Shown here: piece by piece, positions 1 through 6,893 of the stretch
Position numbering within the stretch: the first letter of the stretch is position 1
Layout of the letters: the number at the start of each line of letters is the position of its first letter
Assembly: GCA_903857495.1 (NCBI GenBank)
Contig: CAIOFF010000060.1
Span: 41,330-105,329 of the forward strand
Length of the DNA stretch: 64,000 nt
From: an uncultured Holophagaceae bacterium
GTDB taxonomy: Bacteria > Acidobacteriota > Holophagae > Holophagales > Holophagaceae
Direction: 5' to 3'
Notes under the pieces: model-generated
The model's input: only the letters and a program-made list of their open reading frames with translations
The model's database searches: none
What the model was told of the DNA's origin: nothing
Translations under genes and position numbers: made by a program

Positions 1-453
1 CAGGGCGTGGTTGTTGGCCAGACTGACCAAGTTGATGCCGGTCCGCGCCAGCTCCCAGCGGAAGTCCCGGGGAGCCCGGAAGTTGTAGAAGGGCCGCTGG
101 AGGTCCGGCCGGTCGTTCAGCGAGAACTCCATGTTGCCGTAGGCGATGTCGGCTTCCTGCATGAGACGCAGCAGGCCCGCCCGTTCGGGAGCTTCCAGGT
201 GGCTGATCTTCTCGTTGAAGATCATGTCGCCGACCGCGGTGATGACGAGATCGCCCGGCTCCTCCTTGAGCAGCTCGCCGATGCGGCCCGCCCAGTCGAT
301 GCGCTCGGGCTTCTCCGGGGGCTGGACGAGGTGTCGGTAGACCGAGCGGGGATCGTCCTTCGCGGACTCCGGCTTGACCTGAGCGACCGCGGGCAGCCCG
401 CACAGCAACGCTGCCATGGCCAGGACTCGATGAACTCGGGGCGTCCCGGGCAT
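1..453 (-). CDS. CapA-like (PGA_cap) metallophosphatase-fold protein, N-terminal part
   Basis: Partial gene cut by the left window edge; 151 residues are visible. The protein begins with MPGTPRVHRVLAMAALLCGLPAVAQ, a plausible Sec signal peptide, so it should be exported. The visible domain contains a GDMIFN segment, YGNMEFSLND, and GINLVSLANNHAL. These are the landmarks of the CapA/PgsA family (capsule or poly-gamma-glutamate synthesis enzymes with a calcineurin-like fold; the D and NNH residues are metal ligands). The ATG at 453 follows a good AGGAGG site. The gene is divergent from the methyltransferase gene at 566. The family assignment is firm; the true substrate is unknown, since many CapA-like proteins have no capsule role. 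Confidence 0.85.
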   Translation of the reverse strand, partial: MPGTPRVHRVLAMAALLCGLPAVAQVKPESAKDDPRSVYRHLVQPPEKPERIDWAGRIGELLKEEPGDLVITAVGDMIFNEKISHLEAPERAGLLRLMQEADIAYGNMEFSLNDRPDLQRPFYNFRAPRDFRWELARTGINLVSLANNHAL

Positions 454-565
454 GGTGACCTCCTGCGGGGAATGTGGATCTGCGCAATTTTGTTTCATTC
501 AGACGCTTCCTGCAAAGTAATTCGATCAGCTGACCGCGGCTGCCCCAGGGCCTTATCCTGGAGCC

Positions 566-1156
566 ATGACCACCCATCCGGACTACTGGAACCGCATCTA
601 CGAGGAGGAGGGCCGGCCCGGCTGGGACATGGACCGGGCCACCCCGCTGGTGGAGGAGCTCCTGGGCCTGGCCCTGCCCCTGGGCATGCGCCCCGGCGGC
701 GAGCTGGTGGTGCCCGGCTGCGGCTACGGCCATGACGCCGTGGAGCTGGAGAGCAAGGGCTTCTCGGTCACGGGCCTGGACTTCGCCCCCATCGCCATCC
801 AAGGCGCCATGCACCGGTATGGCGACCGCGTCACCTGGTCTCAGGCCGACTGGTTCACTACCCATCTGGGCCCCTGGGACGGCATCTTCGACCACACCTG
901 CTTCGTGGCCATGGACCCGGTCCGGCGACCGGCCTACGTGGACGCCTGTGCCGAGCACCTGCGGCCCGGCGGCTTCTGGCTGGTGGCCCTCTTCCACAAC
1001 GTGAACGGGCGCCCCGGCCCACCTCATGCCCTGCCCATGGCCGAGATGCGCCATCTGGCAGAGGCCCGGTTCGAGGTGCTGCACCTGGCGGAAGCCCAGC
1101 AGAGCCATCCCCGCCGGGCGGGCCGCGAGTACCTGCTGGTGGCTCGCCGCCGCTGA
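566..1156 (+). CDS. TPMT-family SAM-dependent methyltransferase
   Basis: A complete 196-residue protein. It begins with DYWNRIYEEEGRPGWDMDRATP, the tryptophan-containing N-terminal signature of thiopurine S-methyltransferase-like enzymes. The SAM-binding motif I follows (VVPGCGYGHDAVEL), then motif II (VTGLDFAPIAI) and motif post-III (LRPGGFWLVALF). In this family the methyl acceptor may be a thiol, selenium or tellurium compound; the sequence does not say which. The start ATG follows a GGAG box. The gene stands alone between the CapA-like gene and the ABC importer. The class is well supported and the substrate is open. Confidence 0.85.
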   Translation: MTTHPDYWNRIYEEEGRPGWDMDRATPLVEELLGLALPLGMRPGGELVVPGCGYGHDAVELESKGFSVTGLDFAPIAIQGAMHRYGDRVTWSQADWFTTHLGPWDGIFDHTCFVAMDPVRRPAYVDACAEHLRPGGFWLVALFHNVNGRPGPPHALPMAEMRHLAEARFEVLHLAEAQQSHPRRAGREYLLVARRR

Positions 1157-1238
1157 GCCAGCGGTGGGCACCTTTCCGGGCACGCTGGCCTTGGCGGTGG
1201 CCTAGAATGGGTGCAACCGTCCCCATCCTGGAGTCCCC

Positions 1239-2255
1239 ATGCGTCTGAAGGCCCTGCTCTCCGCGCTCCTGCTGTCGACCCTCAGCCTGTCGGCCCAGGA
1301 CCTCGTCCGCCTGGGCAACCTCAAGTTCGCCCACTACGGCGCGGTGTCCTACATGAAGGAGCTCGGTCCCAAGTACAAGCTCAAGATCGAGGAGCGGGTC
1401 TTCCCCAAGGGCATCGACATCAACCCGGCCATCGTGGCGGGCGAGATCGACGCCAGCGCTGCGGCCCTGGACGCCGCCATCGCGGGCCGGGCCGCGGGCG
1501 TGCCGATCTACGTGGTGGCAGGCTTCGCCAAGGGCGGCGCCCGCATCGTGGTGGGCGTGAACTCCGGCATCAAGTCCCTCAAGGACCTGAAGGGCAAGAA
1601 GGTGGGCGTGGCCCGGGGCGGCGCCCAGGAGCTGCTGCTGCTGGCGGAGCTGGGCAAGGCCGGGCTGACCTGGGCGGACAAGCCCGGCAAGGACGTGCTG
1701 GTGCTCTACCTCCCCTTCGCGGACCTCAACCAGACCCTGATGTCGAAGAACATCGATGCCATGTGCCAGAGCGAGCCCTACAGCTCCCAGGCCATCAACA
1801 AGAAGTTCGGCGTGGAGCTGATGAAGCCCTACGACACGCCCCTGGGCGAGCCCATCCGGGCCCTGGTCATCACCGAGAAGCTCTACAAGGAGCGCCGCGA
1901 CGTGGCCCAGCGCTTCCTGCTCTGCTTCGTGGAAGCCACCAAGAAGTTCCTCGACGACCCCAAGACCGCCGAGAAGTTCGTGCGGGAGTCCATGTTCAAG
2001 AACCAGATCAGCTCCGAGGACTACCAGGACGCCATCGGCAACTCCCCCTTCTGCTACGACATCTCCCTGGAGCACGTGCAGGTGACCACGGACCTCATGG
2101 CCCAGTACGGCGTGGGCAAGATGGCCAACCCACCCAAGGCCGGTGACTGGGTGAAGCTGGACCTCCTCGCCGAGGCCAAGAAGCAGCTGAAGATCGAGGT
2201 CCCCAAGGCCGCCCCCGCCAAGCCGGCCAAGCCCGCGAAGGCGAAGAAGGGATGA
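1239..2255 (+). CDS. ABC transporter substrate-binding protein, NMT1/SsuA/TauA type
   Basis: A 338-residue periplasmic solute receptor and first gene of a three-gene importer operon. MRLKALLSALLLSTLSLSAQ is a signal peptide. The mature part has the NMT1/THI5-like layout: an early strand, a GEIDASAAALDAAIAGRAAG segment (the 'G-xxD' hinge loop), SLKDLKGKKVGVARGG, and a C-terminal lobe. Such receptors bind sulfonates, taurine, nitrate, pyrimidine precursors or aromatic acids; the ligand cannot be read from sequence. The last ~18 residues are a Lys/Ala/Pro-rich tail absent from typical family members. Its stop overlaps the permease start by 4 bases. Confidence 0.9.
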   Translation: MRLKALLSALLLSTLSLSAQDLVRLGNLKFAHYGAVSYMKELGPKYKLKIEERVFPKGIDINPAIVAGEIDASAAALDAAIAGRAAGVPIYVVAGFAKGGARIVVGVNSGIKSLKDLKGKKVGVARGGAQELLLLAELGKAGLTWADKPGKDVLVLYLPFADLNQTLMSKNIDAMCQSEPYSSQAINKKFGVELMKPYDTPLGEPIRALVITEKLYKERRDVAQRFLLCFVEATKKFLDDPKTAEKFVRESMFKNQISSEDYQDAIGNSPFCYDISLEHVQVTTDLMAQYGVGKMANPPKAGDWVKLDLLAEAKKQLKIEVPKAAPAKPAKPAKAKKG

Positions 2256-3070
2256 AGCGCTACCGCCACGCAGCCTCCGGCGTCCTCGTCCCCCTGGCTG
2301 CCATCGGCTTCTGGCAGCTGCTGTCCAGCATGGGCTGGGTGAACGCCACCATCCTGCCCTCGCCCATGGCGGTACTGGTGAAGTGGTGGGCCTACCTGCG
2401 CCCACTGGAGGTCTTCGACCCGGCCCAGGGCTCCTACCTCCAGTGGTGTTTCTCGGGCGAGCTCATCCACGACGCCCTGGGCAGCCTCTACCGGGTGCTC
2501 CTCGGCTTCGTCATCGGCGCCGGGTTGGCCCTGCCCCTGGGCCTGACCATGGGCTACAGCAAAGTGGCCTACGCGCTGTTCAACCCCCTGGTCCAGGTGC
2601 TCCGCCCCATCCCGCCCATCGCCTACATTCCCCTGTCGATCCTCTGGTTCGGCCTGGGCAACCCGCCCGCGGTGTTCCTCATCAGCATCGGCGCCTTCTT
2701 CCCGGTGCTCATGAACACCGTCACAGGCGTCCAGAACGTGGACAGCATCTACCTCCGCGTGGGCCGCAACCTCGGCGCCAGCCGGCTCACCCAGTTCACC
2801 CGCATCATCCTGCCCGCCGCCACGCCCTACATCTTCACCGGCGCGCGCATCGGCATGGGCACGGCCTTCATCGTGGTCATCGTGTCCGAGATGATCGCCG
2901 TGAACAACGGCCTGGGCTACCGCATCCTGGAGGCCCGCGAGTACCTCTGGTCCGACAAGATCATTGCCGGCATGTTCACCATCGGCCTGCTGGGCCTGGG
3001 CATCGACACCCTCATGAGCCGCCTCAGCTCGCACTTGCTGAAGTGGCACCGCGGCCTGGAGCAGGGATGA
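2252..3070 (+). CDS. ABC transporter permease, SsuC/TauC type
   Basis: A 272-residue inner-membrane permease (BPD_transp_1 domain). The N-terminal helix (LVPLAAIGFWQLLSSMGW) is followed by a periplasmic stretch and about five further membrane segments. The cytoplasmic EAA-like loop that docks the ATPase lies around RVGRNLGASRLTQFTRIILPAA. Length and layout match the SsuC/TauC/NrtB group. ATGA overlaps join it to the receptor gene upstream and the ATPase gene downstream, so all three subunits are translationally coupled. The substrate depends on the receptor and is unknown. Confidence 0.92.
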   Translation: MKRYRHAASGVLVPLAAIGFWQLLSSMGWVNATILPSPMAVLVKWWAYLRPLEVFDPAQGSYLQWCFSGELIHDALGSLYRVLLGFVIGAGLALPLGLTMGYSKVAYALFNPLVQVLRPIPPIAYIPLSILWFGLGNPPAVFLISIGAFFPVLMNTVTGVQNVDSIYLRVGRNLGASRLTQFTRIILPAATPYIFTGARIGMGTAFIVVIVSEMIAVNNGLGYRILEAREYLWSDKIIAGMFTIGLLGLGIDTLMSRLSSHLLKWHRGLEQG

Positions 3071-3867
3071 GCGAGACCTCCCACATCTCCGTCCAAAACG
3101 TCCACAAGGTCTTCGAGAGCGGGGGCCAGGAAGTCCACGCCCTGAAGGCCATCAACCTGGAGATCCCCCAGGGGCAGTTCGTCTGCCTGCTGGGTCCCTC
3201 GGGCTGCGGCAAGTCCACGCTGCTGAACGCCGTGGCCGGGTTCAGCCTGCCCACCACCGGCCTCATCACCGTTGAGGGCGCCGTCATCACCGAACCCGGC
3301 CCCGACCGCGGCATGGTGTTCCAGGAGTACGCGCTGTTCCCCTGGATGACCGTCGAGCAGAACGTGGCCTTCGGGCTGCAGATCAAGGGCGTGGAGAAGG
3401 CCGCCATCGAGGCCAAGGTGGCCGAGCTGCTGGCCATGCTCAACCTCACGGACTTCCGGAAGCGCTTCCCCAAGGACCTCAGCGGCGGCATGCGGCAGCG
3501 CGTGGCCATCGCCCGGGTGCTGGCCCTGGACTCGCCGATCATGCTGATGGACGAGCCCTTCGGCGCCCTGGACGCCCTCACCCGCCGCAACCTGCAGGAC
3601 GAGCTGCTGCGGATCTGGACCGAGCTGCAGAAGACCATCCTCTTCGTCACGCACAGCATCGAGGAGGCGCTCTACCTGGCAGACCGCACCGTGGTGATGA
3701 CCTACCGCCCGGGCACCGTCAAGTGCGACATCCCTGTGGACCTCCCCCGGCCCCGGGACGTGGCCAGCCCCGCCTTCAACGCCCTGAAGAAGGACCTGAG
3801 CCAGCTGCTCATGGAAGAGCAGAGCCGACACAACCAGGCGGAGTTCCGCGGCGCGGCCGTGGACTGA
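3067..3867 (+). CDS. ABC transporter ATP-binding protein, SsuB/TauB type
   Basis: A 266-residue ATPase energising the importer. Motifs in order: Walker A GPSGCGKST, Q-loop around VFQEYALFPW, ABC signature LSGGMRQR, Walker B IMLMDEPFGALD, and H-loop VTHSIEEA. These match nitrate/sulfonate/taurine importer ATPases. The ATG lies at 3067 inside the stop of the permease gene (ATGA overlap); longer upstream readings of this frame are out-of-frame translation of the permease gene. It is the last gene of the operon; the next gene is on the opposite strand. Confidence 0.93.
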   Translation: MSETSHISVQNVHKVFESGGQEVHALKAINLEIPQGQFVCLLGPSGCGKSTLLNAVAGFSLPTTGLITVEGAVITEPGPDRGMVFQEYALFPWMTVEQNVAFGLQIKGVEKAAIEAKVAELLAMLNLTDFRKRFPKDLSGGMRQRVAIARVLALDSPIMLMDEPFGALDALTRRNLQDELLRIWTELQKTILFVTHSIEEALYLADRTVVMTYRPGTVKCDIPVDLPRPRDVASPAFNALKKDLSQLLMEEQSRHNQAEFRGAAVD

Positions 3868-3891
3868 GGCCCTCGCGCCACCCGTCTGCGG

Positions 3892-4206
3892 TCAGGCTGC
3901 CGGCTCCGCTGGCAGGGCCGGGTCGGGTTCGCCGCGCCCTTTGGTGGCCAGGGCCACGGCCAGGGTCCAGAGCGGCGCCATGTTCAAGTAGGGAATCCAC
4001 TCGGTCAGGAACGAGGGCAGGAAGGCCCAGTGGAAGCCCACCAGCGCCCAGAGCGCACCCATGGCGATGCAGTCCAGCCCAGCCCCCACGAACCAGCCCA
4101 CGGGACCCGCGGCCTCGGCGGGAATCTGGATGGCGTCGACCGTGAGGGCCACGGCCCAAGCCAGGCGGATGCGGGTCCGGCTGAGGGGTGGCGGGGGCTT
4201 CGACAT
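3892..4206 (-). CDS. Small predicted membrane protein, unknown function
   Basis: A 104-residue protein, MSKPPPPLSRTRIRLAWAVA at the N-terminus, with about three hydrophobic segments (AWAVALTVDAIQI, WFVGAGLDCIAMGALWALVGF, and one near YLNMAPLWTLAVALA) and a charged tail. It is not recognised as any named family. It sits convergent to the ABC ATPase gene (24 bases between stops) and divergent from the hemerythrin-HAD gene at 4275. It has the same high third-position GC as its neighbours, so it is likely a real native gene. Confidence 0.65.
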   Translation of the reverse strand: MSKPPPPLSRTRIRLAWAVALTVDAIQIPAEAAGPVGWFVGAGLDCIAMGALWALVGFHWAFLPSFLTEWIPYLNMAPLWTLAVALATKGRGEPDPALPAEPAA

Positions 4207-4274
4207 GACGGCAGTCTACAGGATTTGCTCGCCAGTCGAAGGCGGCCAGTGGACACTTCAGGCACAGGAACGTC

Positions 4275-5288
4275 ATGGTCCAGCTCCAATGGAAAGACCG
4301 CTACAACATCGGCTACGGCGAAATCGACGCCCAGCATCGCAGTCTGCTGGACCTCGTCAACGAGCTGGGCGGCCTGGTCGGCGAGCGCCAGGATCCGACG
4401 GTGGTCGGAGCCGTCTTCAGCCGCCTCTGCGACTACGTCCGGGTCCACTTCACCACCGAGGAGAGGCTGCTCGAGGCCTGCGGCTATGCGCGGCTGGCCG
4501 ACCACCGGGACCTCCATGCCCGCTTCGTCGACAAGCTGCTGGAGCTGAACCGCAGCTTCGATCCCGCCGACCCCCTCCTACTCAGCGAGACCGCAGACTT
4601 CCTCAAGCACTGGTACCTGGATCACATCACCAAGGCGGACCAGGACTACGCGCCCTTCCTCCAGCGCCACCCGCCCGAGAGCCCGGTCCGCGCCCTCATC
4701 TTCGACTTCGGCAACGTGCAGTACCGCTTCGACAACAACCGCTTCCTGGCGGCGCTGTCCCGCCTCTCCGGCCGTTCGGCTGAAGCCCTGAAGCAGGCGA
4801 TCTACGATGACTCTTCCCTGAGCCAGGACTACGAGGCCGGGCGCATCGACTCCCAGGCCTTTCTCGCGGGCGTGTCCGCCCTCTGCGGCCAGGAGCTGAC
4901 CGAGGCCGAGTTCATCCCCGTCTTCACGGACCTCTTCACGCCCATCGACAGCACCCTGGAGCTGGTCCGGAAGCTGAAGCCCACCTACCGCATCGGCCTG
5001 CTGTCGAACACCAGCCCCTGGCACTTCGAGCATGCCATCCGGACCTGCCCGGTCTTCTCGCTCTACGACACCGTCACCCTCTCCTACGAGGTGGGGGCCA
5101 GCAAGCCTGATCCAAACATCTACCAGGACGCCCTGGCCAAGCTGGACCTGCCGCCAGCGGCCTGCATCTACATCGACGACCTGCCGCCCTTCGCCGAGGC
5201 GGCCACAAAGCTGGGGCTGATCGGCCTCACCTACACCACGCCCGTGGCCCTCATGGCCCAGCTGCGCCAGCTGAAGGTGGCGTTCTGA
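4275..5288 (+). CDS. Hemerythrin-HAD hydrolase fusion protein
   Basis: A 337-residue two-domain protein. Residues 1-130 are a bacterial hemerythrin carrying the full set of di-iron ligands: H21, H58, E62, H77, H81, H117 and D122. Residues 138-337 are a HAD-superfamily hydrolase of the YihX/HAD-IA type: nucleophile D144 in IFDFGNV, LLSNTSPWH (motif II Ser/Thr), ASKPDPNIYQ (motif III Lys), and IYIDDLP (motif IV acids). As in YihX, the +2 residue of motif I is Gly rather than Asp. The fusion suggests that O2 or redox sensing at the di-iron site controls a phosphatase acting on a small phosphorylated metabolite. No break or frameshift lies between the domains. The domains are certain; the coupling is inferred. 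Confidence 0.9.
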   Translation: MVQLQWKDRYNIGYGEIDAQHRSLLDLVNELGGLVGERQDPTVVGAVFSRLCDYVRVHFTTEERLLEACGYARLADHRDLHARFVDKLLELNRSFDPADPLLLSETADFLKHWYLDHITKADQDYAPFLQRHPPESPVRALIFDFGNVQYRFDNNRFLAALSRLSGRSAEALKQAIYDDSSLSQDYEAGRIDSQAFLAGVSALCGQELTEAEFIPVFTDLFTPIDSTLELVRKLKPTYRIGLLSNTSPWHFEHAIRTCPVFSLYDTVTLSYEVGASKPDPNIYQDALAKLDLPPAACIYIDDLPPFAEAATKLGLIGLTYTTPVALMAQLRQLKVAF

Positions 5289-5326
5289 ACTCGGCCTCTC
5301 CCTTTCCGGAGGATCCGCAGGACGGA

Positions 5327-5893
5327 GTGCGGCCTACGCACTCTGAGCTCTTCCTCGGCTTCTTCAAGATCGGCCTCTCCGGCTTTGGGGGCGTGCTGCC
5401 CCACGCCCGGCGCCTGCTGGTGGACGACCGCCGCTGGCTCACGGACCGGCAGTTCACGGAGCTCCTGGGGCTCGGCCAGACGCTGCCCGGTCCCAACGTC
5501 CTCAACATGGCCGTGGTCATCGGCGCCCGCGGCCATGGCTGGCGGGGCTCCGTACTGGCGGGCCTCGGGCTCATGGCCGCACCCCTGGTCATCGTGCTGA
5601 CCCTGGCCAGCCTCTACGGCCGCTTCGCCCACTCGGCCCGGCTCGCCCAGGTGCTGGCCGGGGTCGCCGCGGCGGCCGCCGGCCTGGTCCTCGCCACCGG
5701 CGGCCGCCTGGCCACGAAGCTGGATCGCGATGTCGGATCCCTCCTGATGGTCCTGACTTCCTTTCTCGCGGTCTTCTGGCTGCGCCTGCCGCTCCTGGGC
5801 ATGCTGGTGGTGCTGGCCCCGGTCAGCATCGGCCTCGGCTGGCACAGCCTCCGGCGCGAGCGCTTGGCCGGGCAGGACGGGGAGCGCCCGTGA
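5327..5893 (+). CDS. Chromate transporter, N-terminal-type subunit (short-chain CHR)
   Basis: A 188-residue membrane protein starting at GTG 5327 (MRPTHSELFLGFFKIGLSGF). It carries CHR-domain landmarks: FKIGLSGFGG near the N-terminus, LGLGQTLPGPNVLN, and several hydrophobic helices after them. Short-chain CHR proteins are half the length of ChrA and work as pairs with opposite topology to move chromate or sulfate-like oxyanions. Its stop overlaps the GTG start of the paired gene at 5890. The family is clear; chromate as the physiological substrate is only assumed. Confidence 0.88.
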   Translation: MRPTHSELFLGFFKIGLSGFGGVLPHARRLLVDDRRWLTDRQFTELLGLGQTLPGPNVLNMAVVIGARGHGWRGSVLAGLGLMAAPLVIVLTLASLYGRFAHSARLAQVLAGVAAAAAGLVLATGGRLATKLDRDVGSLLMVLTSFLAVFWLRLPLLGMLVVLAPVSIGLGWHSLRRERLAGQDGERP

Positions 5894-6420
5894 CCACCCC
5901 ATCCCTGACCGCGCTCTTCCTGCGCTTCAGCCTGTTCTCGCTCATGGCCGTGGGCGGCGCCACGGCCCTCATTCCCGAGATGCACCGGCAGGTCGTGGAC
6001 CTCCACGGCTGGATGAGCACGGCGGACTTCACGGCGCTCTTCGCCATCGCCCAGGCGGCCCCCGGCCCCAACGTGATCTTCGTGAGCCTCATCGGATGGA
6101 AGCTGGCCGGCATCCCGGGCGCCCTCGTGTGCACCCTCGGCATGTGCCTCCCCGCCGCCGTCCTCGCCTTCGCCGTGGGCCGGATCTGGGACCGCTTCCA
6201 GCACTCCCCCTGGCGGAAGGCCATCGAGCGCGGCCTGGCCCCCCTCACCATCGGCCTGGTGCTTGGCAGCGGCTGCCTGCTGGCCAGGGCGACCAGCACG
6301 CACTGGCAGCTTGGCCTCGTCGCCGCCGCCAGCGCCGGGCTCTCCTTCCGCTCCAGCCAGAATCCCCTCTGGTGGCTGACCGGGGCGGCCCTGCTGGGCG
6401 CCCTTGGGCTGCTGGCCTAG
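5890..6420 (+). CDS. Chromate transporter, second short-chain CHR subunit
   Basis: A 176-residue partner of the preceding protein, starting at GTG 5890 (MTTPSLTALFLRFSLFSLMA). It repeats the CHR signature (VGGATALIPEMHRQVV, then AIAQAAPGPNVIFVS) and has about five or six membrane helices. Tandem short CHR genes with an overlapping start/stop are the usual arrangement for the heterodimeric transporter. Its TAG stop overlaps, on the opposite strand, the stop of the PPOx-fold gene. Confidence 0.88.
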   Translation: MTTPSLTALFLRFSLFSLMAVGGATALIPEMHRQVVDLHGWMSTADFTALFAIAQAAPGPNVIFVSLIGWKLAGIPGALVCTLGMCLPAAVLAFAVGRIWDRFQHSPWRKAIERGLAPLTIGLVLGSGCLLARATSTHWQLGLVAAASAGLSFRSSQNPLWWLTGAALLGALGLLA

Positions 6421-6893
6421 CGCCGGGCCTTCCCGGTGACGCGCTCGATCTCGATACGGAAGACCGTGACGCGGGCCAGGTTCTTCGCGATCCCCTCGCG
6501 CACCTGCTCCGGGTGCTGCGCCGCGAAACGCTGGCCGATGGCCTGGAGGGCGGCGACCCGGGCCTCCGCGTCGTGGACCTGGACGGCCCGGCCAAAGACG
6601 ATGGCGCTCTGGTAGCGGGTGGAGAGCTCCTCCGGCAGCACCTCCGCCTGGGTGACCACACAGTAGGAGACCCGGGCATCGCCCGCAAGGTTGTCAAGCT
6701 TGTGACCCTCGGTGGCCGAGTGGAGGAACAGCGCGCCATCCACGAGGACATGGTTCACAGGCACCGCGTAGGGCCAGCCGTCGTAGCCCACCGTGGCGAG
6801 CACGCCAAACTCCGCCTGGGCGAGGAGGGCCCAGGCCTCCGCCGATGTCAGCTCCCGCTCCCGGCGGCGCATGGGAAAGTTGGGCGCGCTCAC
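6417..6893 (-). CDS. Pyridoxamine 5'-phosphate oxidase-like flavin/heme-binding protein
   Basis: A 158-residue split-barrel protein. The core shows EFGVLATVGYDGWPYAVPVNHVLVDGALFLHSATEGHKLDNL, the pattern of the 'pyridoxamine 5'-phosphate oxidase family' (NimA/HugZ-like small FMN or F420 binders). True PdxH activity is unlikely; such proteins reduce nitro compounds or bind flavin. The chosen start is GTG 6893, which overlaps the mutS TGA (GTGA), giving VSAPNFPMRRRERE; an internal Met eight codons in is the alternative. It is probably cotranscribed with mutS. Confidence 0.8.
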   Translation of the reverse strand: MSAPNFPMRRRERELTSAEAWALLAQAEFGVLATVGYDGWPYAVPVNHVLVDGALFLHSATEGHKLDNLAGDARVSYCVVTQAEVLPEELSTRYQSAIVFGRAVQVHDAEARVAALQAIGQRFAAQHPEQVREGIAKNLARVTVFRIEIERVTGKARR

